From Microbacterium sp. EYE_78 (GTDB lineage Bacteria > Actinomycetota > Actinomycetes > Actinomycetales > Microbacteriaceae), in NCBI RefSeq assembly GCF_023149035.1, contig NZ_JAHXMY010000001.1, positions 496,001-560,000 on the forward strand: DNA of 64,000 nucleotides, in the 5' to 3' direction. The notes beneath the pieces were generated by a model. The model was given only the letters and a program-made list of their open reading frames with translations. It was not told the origin of the DNA and made no database searches. Within the stretch, counting starts at the first letter, position 1. The number at the start of each line of letters is the position of its first letter. Both the position numbers and the translations under genes were made by a program. Below are positions 8,542 to 16,918 of the stretch, one piece after another.

Positions 8542-9195
8542 TCAGTGTCCGATGTACCGGCCGGGCCGGTGGTTGAGGGCGAGGACGAGGTTCAGCACGA
8601 CCGCGCCGGCCGCGCTCAGCAGCACGTTCGGCCACGGAACGACGAGGAGGGCGAGCAGGATGATCAGCACGTCGAAGACCATCATGGTCCAGCCGACGCG
8701 GATGCCGGTCGCATCCTGGATGACGAGGGCGACGACGTTGATCCCGCCCAGGCTCGCGCCGTGTCGGAAGACGATCAGCAGGCCGATGCCCGCGAGCAGA
8801 TTCCCCGCCACCGTGCCGAAGACGGGGTCGATGCGGTCGACGACGAGAAGGTTCTCGATGACGACGGAGAATCCCGAGACCGCGCCGATGCAGACCAGGG
8901 TCCGGATCGCGAACCGCCACCCGCGCTTCACAACGGCGAGCACGCCGAACGGCAGGTTGACGACGGCGAAGAGCACCCAGAACGGCCACCCGACCGCGTA
9001 ACCGAGCAGCAGCGAGAGCCCTGCGGTGCCCCCGGTGACCGCCGTGCTCGCGTGCAGCAGGAACAGTCCCAGCGCGACGGTGAAGGTGCCGGTGGCGAGA
9101 CCGACGAGGTCATCGAGCCACGTGTGCGGCGCCGCCTTCTCCTCGAAGACGAGGGACGGGCCCGTCTCGGGGGCGGCGGGGTCGACGGCGGTCAC
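8542..9195 (-). CDS. YitT-family membrane protein
   Basis: A 217-residue protein with five to six hydrophobic segments, beginning with a cytoplasmic tail of about 28 residues. The segments contain the family's glycine-rich turns: STAVTGGTAGLSLLLGY in the first pair and FRHGASLGGINVVALVIQ in the second, a repeated GG(T/I) pattern diagnostic of YitT/DUF161 proteins. The DUF2179 cytoplasmic domain found in many Bacillus members is absent, which is the common short actinobacterial form. The transported substrate is unknown. GTG at 9195 has TAAGGT exactly 6 bases upstream and no Shine-Dalgarno sequence, suggesting leaderless translation. Confidence 0.85.
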   Translation of the reverse strand: MTAVDPAAPETGPSLVFEEKAAPHTWLDDLVGLATGTFTVALGLFLLHASTAVTGGTAGLSLLLGYAVGWPFWVLFAVVNLPFGVLAVVKRGWRFAIRTLVCIGAVSGFSVVIENLLVVDRIDPVFGTVAGNLLAGIGLLIVFRHGASLGGINVVALVIQDATGIRVGWTMMVFDVLIILLALLVVPWPNVLLSAAGAVVLNLVLALNHRPGRYIGH

Positions 9196-9201
9196 CGATA
9201 C

Positions 9202-9207
9202 ACCTTA
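9202..9207 (-). promoter_or_regulatory. Predicted -10 of a leaderless YitT transcript
   Basis: Read on the minus strand the hexamer is TAAGGT, 6 bases before the GTG start. Transcription would begin at or next to the start codon. Confidence 0.45.
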
Positions 9208-9292
9208 CAGAGCCCAGGTCAACCCCGTGATTCTCGGGGCTCCCGGGGAATGAAATGCCTTGTGGGGCGTTATATCCGCCAAGGAGGGTTCA

Positions 9293-9700
9293 GTGGGTAA
9301 GAACTACATCGACATCGAGAACGACCGAGGCGAGACGCTGCGCTACCGCAAGCACGCCAACGGACGTGGCTTGATCGCGCACGGCGCCAAGGTGCACCCG
9401 AGCGCGCTGGTCGAATCGGGCGCGTACGTCGAACCCGGCGCCCAGATCTCCGCCGGTGCGCGCATCGGCCGCGGGGTCTGGATCGAACCGGATGCCGTCA
9501 TCGGCCCGAACGCCGAGATCGCCCCCCACGCGCACATCGGACCCGGAGCCGCCATCGGCGCCGGCGCGAAGATCGGCGTGCGGTGCTTCATCGGCGCCGG
9601 TGCCCGCGTCGCGGGCGAGTCGCTGATCGGCGACGACGAGAGCGTCGGAGACGGCGAGCGCGTCGCGACGGACCATCGCGGGCTTCGACTGGCTGCGTGA
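9293..9700 (+). CDS. Left-handed beta-helix (hexapeptide repeat) protein
   Basis: A 135-residue protein made almost entirely of hexapeptide repeats of the LbetaH type, such as AKVHPS-ALVESG-AYVEPG-AQISAG-ARIGRG and on through about residue 110. The GTG at 9293 is chosen because a full AAGGAGG lies at 9281-9287 at good spacing and the protein then starts MGKNYIDIENDRGE. Acyl- or acetyltransferases with this fold carry an extra catalytic histidine loop and an acceptor domain; neither is evident, so this may be a structural trimer or a minimal gamma-carbonic-anhydrase/PaaY-like protein. The metal-ligand histidines of that family are not clearly aligned. The region 9196-9292 before it holds the divergent YitT promoter and a GTTATAT that could serve as -10. 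Confidence 0.75.
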   Translation: MGKNYIDIENDRGETLRYRKHANGRGLIAHGAKVHPSALVESGAYVEPGAQISAGARIGRGVWIEPDAVIGPNAEIAPHAHIGPGAAIGAGAKIGVRCFIGAGARVAGESLIGDDESVGDGERVATDHRGLRLAA

Positions 9701-9760
9701 TCCGCCACCGGTGACGCCGGCCCGGCGTGTGATGGTCGGGCGGGTGTCAGCGCGCCGCGC

Positions 9761-9766
9761 TAGCCT
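9761..9766 (+). promoter_or_regulatory. Predicted -10 of a leaderless nuclease transcript
   Basis: TAGCCT lies 6 bases before the GTG at 9773, and no Shine-Dalgarno sequence is present. Confidence 0.45.
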
Positions 9767-9772
9767 CGCCGA

Positions 9773-10324
9773 GTGACCACACCGCGCCGATCTCCCAAGG
9801 CGCTCGTCATCGGGCTCGTCGGTGCTGTGCTCCTCGCGGCGCTGGGGACCGTCGTCGCGGCGTTGAACGCCCCGAAGGAGACCCCGGCCGCCCTCCGCCC
9901 CGCCGACGCGGTGGCGTTCACGGTGTCGTACGTCTTCGACGGCGACACCATCGAGGCCCGCGAGCGCTCGGGCGAGCTCGCGGGGACCACCGAGGACGTC
10001 CGCGTCCGCCTCATCGGCATCGACACCCCGGAGGGCCGCCCCGAGCCGGAGTGCGGAGCGGATGCCGCCCGCGACCGGCTGCGCGATCTGCTGCCCGAGG
10101 GCAGCACCGTCTGGGCCGTTCCCGACACCGAGCTGCGCGATCGGTACGACCGCATGCTGCTGTATCTGTGGGCCGACGACGGCACCTTCGTCAACGAGGC
10201 GCTCGTCCGCGAGGGCCACGCCGAGGCGCTCCGCGTCGAACCGAACGTCGCCTACGCAGACCTCTTCTCCCGCGCCGAGTCCGACGCGCGTGCGCGTGAC
10301 GCGGGCCAGTGGGGCGCGTGCTGA
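9773..10324 (+). CDS. Thermonuclease (staphylococcal nuclease-like), secreted or membrane-anchored
   Basis: The 183-residue protein starts with a basic N-terminus and one hydrophobic segment (about residues 9-30), so it is exported or anchored. The rest is a SNase domain: YVFDGDTIEAR, VRLIGIDTPEGR with the catalytic Arg and Asp, a Glu in the following helix, and RYDRMLLYLW with the second Arg. FVNEALVREGHAEAL closes the domain. It should cleave DNA or RNA in a calcium-dependent way outside the membrane. The GTG at 9773 is supported by the upstream TAGCCT and by giving an intact signal segment. It stands alone; the next gene has its own predicted promoter. Confidence 0.87.
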   Translation: MTTPRRSPKALVIGLVGAVLLAALGTVVAALNAPKETPAALRPADAVAFTVSYVFDGDTIEARERSGELAGTTEDVRVRLIGIDTPEGRPEPECGADAARDRLRDLLPEGSTVWAVPDTELRDRYDRMLLYLWADDGTFVNEALVREGHAEALRVEPNVAYADLFSRAESDARARDAGQWGAC

Positions 10325-10330
10325 CGCGGC

Positions 10331-10336
10331 TACGCT
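10331..10336 (+). promoter_or_regulatory. Predicted -10 of a leaderless transcript
   Basis: TACGCT ends 7 bases before the ATG at 10344. Confidence 0.45.
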
Positions 10337-10343
10337 GAAGAGC

Positions 10344-11072
10344 ATGGCGACACGCGGCGGGCCCCCACGCAAGGGCGGCAGACCCGCAGCGCGGGCCGGG
10401 TCGTCGGCGAAGGGCGCGAAGCGCGCGCAGCCGCGCCCGGCGAAGAAGTCGGCACCCGCGGCATCCTCCCCGCCGCCGCCCGCGGGCCCCTTCCGCCTCG
10501 GCGTGATCCCGGGCGCGACCCCCGGCAAGTGGGTCGACGTGTGGAAGGCCCGGATGCCGCGCGTCGAGCTCGAGCTCGTGCCCGTGGCGGTGGCGACTCA
10601 GCGCAGGGCGCTGGCCCGCGGCGAGGTCGACGCCGCCATCGTCCGACTGCCGATCGACCGTGACGGCCTCAGCGTCATCCCGCTGTACGAGGAGACGACC
10701 GTCGTGGTCTGCGCGGCCGACTCGCACCTGACCGCCGCCGACGAGCTGACCGTCGAAGATCTGGCGGGCGAGATCCTGATCGTCCCCGGCGACGACGTGC
10801 TCGACCTCACCGTCCCCGGAACCGAGCCGCCCCGCTTCCACCCACCCGAGACGACGGAGGAGGCGATCGCGACGATCGCCGCCGGTGTCGGGATCGTCGC
10901 CGTGCCGATGTCGCTCGCGCGCCTGCATCACCGGAAGGACGTGACGTTCCGCCCGCTCGCGGCAGCGCCGACCTCTCCCGTCGCCCTGGCCTGGCCCGCC
11001 GACGGGACGACCGAGCTGGTCGAGACCTTCGTGGGCATCGTCCGCGGTCGCACCGCGAATTCGTCCCGCTGA
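10344..11072 (+). CDS. LysR-type substrate-binding-domain protein without DNA-binding domain
   Basis: The 242-residue product has a basic, low-complexity N-terminal tail of about 48 residues rich in Arg, Lys, Ala and Pro (GGPPRKGGRPAARAGSSAKG). A LysR-substrate-like domain follows, starting FRLGVIPGATPGKW and including ALARGEVDAAIVRLP, LIVPGDDVLDL and AAGVGIVAVPMSLARLHH. No winged helix-turn-helix precedes it. The basic tail could bind nucleic acid nonspecifically or simply be a disordered linker; there is no signal peptide. Such HTH-less LysR ligand domains are frequent in actinobacteria but their role is not known to me. The start is supported by the -10 at 10331-10336. Confidence 0.75.
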   Translation: MATRGGPPRKGGRPAARAGSSAKGAKRAQPRPAKKSAPAASSPPPPAGPFRLGVIPGATPGKWVDVWKARMPRVELELVPVAVATQRRALARGEVDAAIVRLPIDRDGLSVIPLYEETTVVVCAADSHLTAADELTVEDLAGEILIVPGDDVLDLTVPGTEPPRFHPPETTEEAIATIAAGVGIVAVPMSLARLHHRKDVTFRPLAAAPTSPVALAWPADGTTELVETFVGIVRGRTANSSR

Positions 11073-11111
11073 AGTCCCGCTGAAGCGGCAATCGCCCCGG
11101 CACCGGGCCTT

Positions 11112-11117
11112 TAGACT
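11112..11117 (+). promoter_or_regulatory. Predicted -10 of a leaderless amidotransferase transcript
   Basis: TAGACT lies 6 bases before the ATG at 11124. Confidence 0.5.
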
Positions 11118-11123
11118 CGAGGA

Positions 11124-11849
11124 ATGCCCCCGCTCGTCTACCTCTGCGTGCGCCCGCAGCTGGATGCGGCGGACGGCGAGTACGCCTCGTTCCGGGCGGC
11201 GATGCAGGTGGGCGAGGGCGAACTCGAACGCTGGGACCTCGTCGACGAGCCGCTCCCGGGCGACGCGTTCTCGCGCTGGCGTGGCTTCGTCGTCGGCGGG
11301 AGCCCGTTCAACACGACGGAGCCTGCCGCCGGGAAGCCGGCCGAACAGGTGCGCATCGAGGCGGGGCTCGCCGCCGTCGCCGAGGCGGCGGCCGCGGGCG
11401 AGACCACCGCCCTCTTCACGTGCTTCGGCATCGGGGTCGCGACACGCGCGCTCGGCGGCGAGGTGACGCTGGCGCATCCGGAGGGGACGGGGCCCACCGG
11501 CATCCGACTCACCGACGAGGGACGACGCGACCGGCTCTTCGGCGGCCTGCAGGCCGAGTTCTCGGCCCTCACCGCGCACAAGGAGGCGACGTCACGGCTG
11601 CCGGGCCGCGCCGTGCTGCTCGCCACGAACGACGAGTGCCCCGTGCAGGCGTACCGGGTCGGCGACCGCCTGTACGCCACGCAGTTCCACCCCGAGCCGA
11701 CCGGTGTCGCGTTCACGGAACGGATGACGATCTACCGCAACCACGGCTACTTCGACGCGGACGCCTACGACGAGGTGGCGGCGACCGTGCTCGCCGCCGA
11801 CCTCACCGAGCCGCAGCGACTGCTGCGCGAGTTCGCGCGCCTGTTCTGA
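11124..11849 (+). CDS. Class I glutamine amidotransferase (GuaA-like)
   Basis: A 241-residue stand-alone GATase1 domain. The nucleophile is Cys100 in LFTCFGIGVATR, and the His189-Glu191 pair lies in TQFHPEPTG, completing the triad. GFVVGGSPFNTTEP corresponds to the oxyanion-strand region of GMP-synthase-type amidotransferases, and PTGIRLTDEGRRDRLF is typical of the GuaA-like group. It would release ammonia from glutamine for transfer to an unknown acceptor; no synthetase partner is adjacent, so it may instead hydrolyse a gamma-glutamyl compound. The downstream gene converges and ends 6 bases away. Confidence 0.88.
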   Translation: MPPLVYLCVRPQLDAADGEYASFRAAMQVGEGELERWDLVDEPLPGDAFSRWRGFVVGGSPFNTTEPAAGKPAEQVRIEAGLAAVAEAAAAGETTALFTCFGIGVATRALGGEVTLAHPEGTGPTGIRLTDEGRRDRLFGGLQAEFSALTAHKEATSRLPGRAVLLATNDECPVQAYRVGDRLYATQFHPEPTGVAFTERMTIYRNHGYFDADAYDEVAATVLAADLTEPQRLLREFARLF

Positions 11850-11855
11850 CGCGGC

Positions 11856-12680
11856 TCAGTCGCGGGCGAAGGCGAGCTCTCCCCGGCGGCGGCCGGTGAT
11901 CCAGAGCACGAGCGGGACGAGGACGACGATCGCCGCAGCGATCCAGGCCGCGATGGCGACGGGCGTCGACTCGGGCTCGCCGCCGAACCGGCCGACGCCG
12001 ATCCACGCGAGACCCCACGCCGAGGCGAGCGCCGGCGCGAGGCGGGCACGGGTGCCGATGGCACTGGCGGCGGCGATGAGGACGACGACGGCCAGCACCG
12101 CGATGCCCCATGCGTCGGCGGCCTGACCCCAGGACTCGGGGACGACCTCGGCCTTCAGCCACGCAGTCGTGTTCGCGACGGTCGCGAGGGTCACCCAGCC
12201 GAGGTGCAGGCCGACGGTGACGTCGGTGAAGAACGTCTCGGCGAAGGTGCGGGGCGGGTTCCGGACGAGCAGGCTGATCGTGTAGCCGAGTGCCGCGAGC
12301 AGCGCGACGATCGTGATGACCGTCAGCAGCAGCGTCGTGTACTGCGCGGCGAGCAGCCACAGTCCGTTGAGCACGGCCGTCAGCGCGATCGGGTAGCCGA
12401 CGATGCGCTGGCGCGCGCTGCCCCGCTGCGAGGGCAGAGCCTGCCAGATCGTGTAGGCGATCATGAACAGGTAGATGACGCTCCAGATCGAGAACGCCGA
12501 GCTGGCGGGCGCGAGGATCGTCGCCGTGGCCGACAGCGCGCCGCCCTGCAGGTCCTGCACCGCCGTGCCTCCGAGGACCCCCGCGCCGAACAGCGCGGCG
12601 ATGATCATGAACGTCACCGCCGAGATGACGACGACCTGGCGGGCGATGTCGGATGAGGCGGTGGCGGTGCTGGTGCTCAT
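11856..12680 (-). CDS. TspO/MBR-like tryptophan-rich membrane protein
   Basis: A 274-residue integral membrane protein with about eight hydrophobic segments. The segment AFSIWSVIYLFMIAYTIWQALPSQ resembles the tryptophan-rich first loop and helix of TspO-related proteins, and the whole matches the larger actinobacterial tryptophan-rich sensory-protein-like family rather than the compact 5-TM TspO of about 160 residues. The true start is ATG at 12680 (MSTSTATASSD); longer frames upstream read through non-coding sequence. TACCGT sits 6 bases before it. Between it and treZ (12681-12828) I see only this promoter. Ligand and function are unknown. Confidence 0.7.
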   Translation of the reverse strand: MSTSTATASSDIARQVVVISAVTFMIIAALFGAGVLGGTAVQDLQGGALSATATILAPASSAFSIWSVIYLFMIAYTIWQALPSQRGSARQRIVGYPIALTAVLNGLWLLAAQYTTLLLTVITIVALLAALGYTISLLVRNPPRTFAETFFTDVTVGLHLGWVTLATVANTTAWLKAEVVPESWGQAADAWGIAVLAVVVLIAAASAIGTRARLAPALASAWGLAWIGVGRFGGEPESTPVAIAAWIAAAIVVLVPLVLWITGRRRGELAFARD

Positions 12681-12686
12681 GGCGTC

Positions 12687-12692
12687 ACGGTA
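12687..12692 (-). promoter_or_regulatory. Predicted -10 of a leaderless TspO-like transcript
   Basis: On the minus strand the hexamer is TACCGT, 6 bases before the ATG at 12680. Confidence 0.45.
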
Positions 12693-12828
12693 CGTCCGCG
12701 TCGACGCGCGCGGCGAGCTCTTGACAGCTGCAGCGCGGCGGCATCCACCCACCCCTGTCACGGACTGCAGGCGCACGCGGCGCGTCGCGACAGGGAAAGC
12801 AGCGACAGCGGAACGGGGATGCGGCGGG

Positions 12829-14544
12829 TCAGCCGACGACGACCGCCGAGTCGGGCGGGAGGACGAGGTGATCGCCGGATGCCTCGGGCTCGACGGTCGC
12901 GATCCAGACGTCGCCGCCGGGCACCGTCCAGGGCTCGGTCGAGAGGTTCACCAGCACGCGCGCGCCGCCGCGGTACAGGACGTAACGTCGCCCCGTCGCG
13001 TCGCCGACCTCTTCGGCGCCCCGGCCGCCCGGACCGGGATGCGTCAGCTCGGGGCGCTCACGACGCAGACGGGCCAGGCGCCGGTAGAGATCGAGCAGCC
13101 GGGCGTGATCGCCCTGCGAGACCTCGCCCCAGTCGAGCTTCGACCGTTCGAACGTCGCCGGCTCGTTCGGGTGCGGCACGATGCTCTCGTCCCAGCCCAT
13201 CTTCACGAACTCCTCGATGCGCCCCTTCGCGGTCGCCTCGGCGAGCTCGGGTTCGGGGTGCGAGGTGAAGAACTGCCAGGGTGTCGACGCGCCCCACTCC
13301 TCGCCCATGAACAGCATCGGCGTCCCCGGCGCGGTGAGCGTCAGCACCGCGGCGACGGCCAGCCGATCCGTCGACAGCGTCGCCGTCAGTCGGTCGCCCG
13401 CCGCGCGGTTGCCGATCTGGTCGTGGTCCTGCGCGTAGGTCACGAGCCGCCAGGATGCCGACTGCTCCGGCACCGGCTTGCCGTGATCGCGCTCGCGGAA
13501 CGACGAATACGTGCCGTCGTGGAAGAAGCCCTTCGTCCAGGCCTTCGGCAGGGCCTCCGGGTCGGCGAAGTCCTCGTAGTAGCCGACCGCCTCGCCCGTC
13601 AGGGCGACGTGCACGGCGTGGTGCCAGTCGTCCGACCACTGCGCCGTCAGCCCGTACCCGCCCGATTCGCGCGGCAGGAACATGACCGGGTCGTTCATGT
13701 CGCTCTCGGCGATGAGGGTGAGGGGCCGTCCGACGTGCGCGCTCAGCGCGTCGGTCCGCTCCGCGATCTCCTGCAGGATGTGCACCGGCTGCGTGCCCGA
13801 CTCGTGCAGCGCGTGCACGGCGTCCAGGCGCAGCCCGTCGACGTGGAAGTCGCGCATCCACATGAGCGCGTTCTCGACGATGAACGACCGCACGGCCGCC
13901 TCGTCGAGGTTGAGGCTGTCGCCCCATGTGTTGCGGGAGCCGTCGCGAAGGTACGGACCGTACTCGGGCAGGTAGTTGCCGCTCGGCCCGAGGTGGTTGT
14001 ACACGACGTCCTGGATGACGGCGAGTCCGGCGGCGTGCGCGGCGTCGACGAAGCGCTGGTAGGCAGCCGGCCCCCCGTAGGTCTCCTGCACGGCGTACCA
14101 GAGCACCCCGTCGTAGCCCCAGTTGTGGGTGCCGTTGAAGGCGTTCACCGGCAGCAGCTCGATGTGCGTCACGCCGATGTCGACCAGGTGGTCGAAGCGG
14201 GCGATCGCGGCATCCAGCGTCCCCTCGGGCGTGAAGGTGCCGAGGTGCAGCTCGTAGATGAGACCGCCCGCGAGCTGCCGCCCGGTCCACGCCTCATCGG
14301 ACCACGCGAAGGATGCCGGGTCGAACCACGCCGACGCCTCGTGCACGCCGCGCGGCTGCCGGCGCGACCGCGGGTCGGGTCGCAGGTCGTCCCCGTCACC
14401 GAGCACGAAGCCGTACTCGTCGCCGTCCGACAGGTCGACGTCGGCGCGCCACCAGCCGTCCCCGGTGGCGGTCAGCGCGACATCCGACGCGCCCGGACGG
14501 CGCAGTCGCACGCGCTCGACGCGCGGAGCCCAGACCTCGATCAC
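12829..14544 (-). CDS. treZ: Malto-oligosyltrehalose trehalohydrolase
   Basis: TreZ releases free trehalose from maltooligosyl trehalose. The 571-residue protein starts with an N-terminal beta-sandwich ([14 protein letters not shown]...), then the GH13 barrel with [17 protein letters not shown], region [14 protein letters not shown], nucleophile Asp241 in [10 protein letters not shown], acid/base Glu280 in [10 protein letters not shown] and Asp375 in QDHDQIGNR. All three catalytic carboxylates are present. The GTG at 14544 overlaps the treY stop (GTGA), so the two are translationally coupled. It is the last gene of treX-treY-treZ. The open frame continues further upstream inside treY, but that part is not TreZ-like. 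Confidence 0.96.
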   Translation of the reverse strand: MIEVWAPRVERVRLRRPGASDVALTATGDGWWRADVDLSDGDEYGFVLGDGDDLRPDPRSRRQPRGVHEASAWFDPASFAWSDEAWTGRQLAGGLIYELHLGTFTPEGTLDAAIARFDHLVDIGVTHIELLPVNAFNGTHNWGYDGVLWYAVQETYGGPAAYQRFVDAAHAAGLAVIQDVVYNHLGPSGNYLPEYGPYLRDGSRNTWGDSLNLDEAAVRSFIVENALMWMRDFHVDGLRLDAVHALHESGTQPVHILQEIAERTDALSAHVGRPLTLIAESDMNDPVMFLPRESGGYGLTAQWSDDWHHAVHVALTGEAVGYYEDFADPEALPKAWTKGFFHDGTYSSFRERDHGKPVPEQSASWRLVTYAQDHDQIGNRAAGDRLTATLSTDRLAVAAVLTLTAPGTPMLFMGEEWGASTPWQFFTSHPEPELAEATAKGRIEEFVKMGWDESIVPHPNEPATFERSKLDWGEVSQGDHARLLDLYRRLARLRRERPELTHPGPGGRGAEEVGDATGRRYVLYRGGARVLVNLSTEPWTVPGGDVWIATVEPEASGDHLVLPPDSAVVVG

Positions 14545-16898
14545 GATGCGTCCCCCTCGGTGACATCCGCCGGCGCGAGGAGCGCGACGGGATAGGTGTC
14601 CAGCAGATCCGCGAGCCGGATGGGCCCGCCGCCGAAGCGGCGCCCGGTGAGCACGTCGACCGTGGGGCCGTGGTGCCGCAGCAACACCGTGTCGCCCCAT
14701 CCGCCCCGCCGCGCGAGGCCGGCAGGCAGGCGCGTCGCGACCGCGACGGCGCCGCCGCGGTCGAAGGCGACCGCGTGCTCGGCGGCCTCGCCGACGACCG
14801 TCATGGGGGTGTAGCGGGTGAACAGCTCGGGACGACCCCGCCGCAGGCGCAGGGCGCGCGAGACGACGAGCAGCTTCGCCGCACCCGACGCGTCGACCGG
14901 CGGCATCCACCCCTCGTCGAGACGGGCGAGCAGGCGGCGGCGCTCCGCGAAGTCGACCTCCCGGCGGTTGTCGGGGTCGACGAGCGAGTGGTCCCACAGC
15001 TCGGTGCCCTGGTAGACGTCGGGGACGCCCGGGCCGGCGAGCTGCAGCAGCTTGAGCGAGAGCGAGTTCGAGCGGCCGAGCGCGGCGATCTCGTCGACGA
15101 ATCCCTCGACGATCGACCGCGCGTCGCCGAACGCGGCGTCGACGACGGCGTGCATCCGCTCCTCGAACGCCTCGTCGGGGTCCGACCACGTCGTGCTGTC
15201 GCCGGCCTCGCGCGACGCCTTCTCGGCGTACGCGTGCAGCCGCTCACGGCTCGCCGGCCACGCGCCGACGATCGCCTGCCAGAGCAGCGTGTCGAACGGC
15301 CCGTCGCCCGTGGACGCGACCGCGCGCAGGTCGCCGAGCACCTCGGCCCAGCGGTCCGGGATCTCGGCGAGCACCGACAGCCTGGCGCGTACGTCCTCGC
15401 TGCGCTTCGTGTCGTGGGTCGAGAGCGACGTCATCGCCGCCGGCCACGAGGCCTGACGGTCCGCGGATGCCGCGTGGAACCCGTCGACGCCGAGCGAGAA
15501 GACCGTCGGGTCGCCGCCCACCTCGGTGAGGGTGCCGAGCCGGTTCCAGCGGTAGAAGGTCGTGTCCTCGACGCCCTTGGCCATGACCGGACCGGTCGAC
15601 TGCATGAACCGCCGGGTGAACTCGCCCTCGGGGTCGGCGACGAGCCGAGCCGCGATGGCGTCGAACGACCCCGCCAGCTCAGGGCGTCGGCCCGAGGCGA
15701 GCTCCACGGCGTGGTCGAGATGCTCCCGCCCCGCGGGCAGGTACGCGCGGTACACGGGGAACGCCGCGAGCAGCTCGGCCACGGCGTCGCGCCAGGTGCC
15801 GTCGTCCGCGCCGCCGCGCTCGCCCTCGGGGACGAGGGCGGACAGCCGCCGCACCTCGGCGCGGAATCCGCGGGTCGCCCAGTCGAGCTTCGCGGCGTAC
15901 ATGACGTCCTCGTACTCCGGGGCGTCGCCGCCGCGCAGATCGGCGTCGAGGCGCGCGAGCGGCTCGGCCCCCGCAGGATCGATGAGGACCCGGTCGAGGG
16001 CGGCCATCGCGTCGTACCCCGTGGTGCCGTCGGTCGCCCACCAGGCGGGCAGCTCTTCGCCGTGCTCGAGGATCTTCTCCACCAGCACGTACGCGCCACC
16101 GGTGGCATCCGACAGCATCTCGAGGTAGCCGCCCGGGTCGGCGAGGCCGTCGGGATGGTCGACCCGCAGTCCGTCGGCGAGCCCATCGCGGACCCACCGC
16201 AGGATCTCGGCGTGACTGTCCTCGAAGACCGCCGGGTCCTCGACACGGACACCCGCGAGGGTCGTCACCGCGAAGAAGCGCCGATAGTTCAGTTCCTCGT
16301 CGCCGCGGCGCCAGAACAGCAGCTCGTAGTGCTGACGGGCGAGCACCTCGCGGACGTCGCCCTCCGCCGTTCCCTCTGCGAGCGGGAACTCGTGGTCGAA
16401 GTAGCGGAGCACACCGGCATCCGCGTCGACCTCGATCTCGCCGTCCTCGATCGCCTGCTCGAGCTCGCCGCCGAGGATCGGCAGTCGCACCTTGCCGCCA
16501 CCGAGCGTCCAGTCGATGTCGAACGCCGACGCGTGCGGCGACGCCTGCCCCTGGCGCAGCACATCCCACCACCACGGGTTCTCGCGTGGTGCCGAGACGC
16601 CCTGATGGTTCGGCACGATGTCGATGAGGATGCCGAGACCCGCCGCGCGTGCCGCGTCGGCGAACCGCTCCAGCCCCTCCGGACCGCCGCGCTCGGGGTC
16701 GACGACCGTCGGATCCGTCACGTCGTAGCCGTGATCCGAGCCGCTCGTCGCGCGCAGGAGCGGCGACAGGTAGGCCCAGTCGACGCCGAGGTCGCGCAGG
16801 TAGTCGGTCAGCTCCGCGGCGGCATGCAGGTCGAAGCCCTTGCGGATCTGCAGGCGGTAGGTCGATCGGGGGGCGACGGCCCGGGCGTGCTCGGTCAC
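14541..16898 (-). CDS. treY: Malto-oligosyltrehalose synthase
   Basis: TreY rearranges the reducing-end alpha-1,4 bond of maltodextrins into the alpha-1,1 bond of trehalose. The 785-residue protein starts [21 protein letters not shown] and has the GH13 motifs [10 protein letters not shown], Asp247 in [10 protein letters not shown], Glu274 in [12 protein letters not shown] and Asp496 in [10 protein letters not shown]. The long insert between the catalytic regions, and the C-terminal [19 protein letters not shown], are typical of TreY. GTG at 16898 is chosen for a good GAGGAGAGG upstream; it lies 20 bases after treX. The substrate is made by TreX debranching of glycogen. Confidence 0.96.
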   Translation of the reverse strand: MTEHARAVAPRSTYRLQIRKGFDLHAAAELTDYLRDLGVDWAYLSPLLRATSGSDHGYDVTDPTVVDPERGGPEGLERFADAARAAGLGILIDIVPNHQGVSAPRENPWWWDVLRQGQASPHASAFDIDWTLGGGKVRLPILGGELEQAIEDGEIEVDADAGVLRYFDHEFPLAEGTAEGDVREVLARQHYELLFWRRGDEELNYRRFFAVTTLAGVRVEDPAVFEDSHAEILRWVRDGLADGLRVDHPDGLADPGGYLEMLSDATGGAYVLVEKILEHGEELPAWWATDGTTGYDAMAALDRVLIDPAGAEPLARLDADLRGGDAPEYEDVMYAAKLDWATRGFRAEVRRLSALVPEGERGGADDGTWRDAVAELLAAFPVYRAYLPAGREHLDHAVELASGRRPELAGSFDAIAARLVADPEGEFTRRFMQSTGPVMAKGVEDTTFYRWNRLGTLTEVGGDPTVFSLGVDGFHAASADRQASWPAAMTSLSTHDTKRSEDVRARLSVLAEIPDRWAEVLGDLRAVASTGDGPFDTLLWQAIVGAWPASRERLHAYAEKASREAGDSTTWSDPDEAFEERMHAVVDAAFGDARSIVEGFVDEIAALGRSNSLSLKLLQLAGPGVPDVYQGTELWDHSLVDPDNRREVDFAERRRLLARLDEGWMPPVDASGAAKLLVVSRALRLRRGRPELFTRYTPMTVVGEAAEHAVAFDRGGAVAVATRLPAGLARRGGWGDTVLLRHHGPTVDVLTGRRFGGGPIRLADLLDTYPVALLAPADVTEGDAS

Positions 16899-16918
16899 GG
16901 CATCCTCTCCTCTGGCGG

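Noticed and set aside
12721-12726. A second perfect TTGACA
   Set aside because: The bases 16-18 further on are GC-rich with no -10, and the neighbouring genes run on the minus strand.
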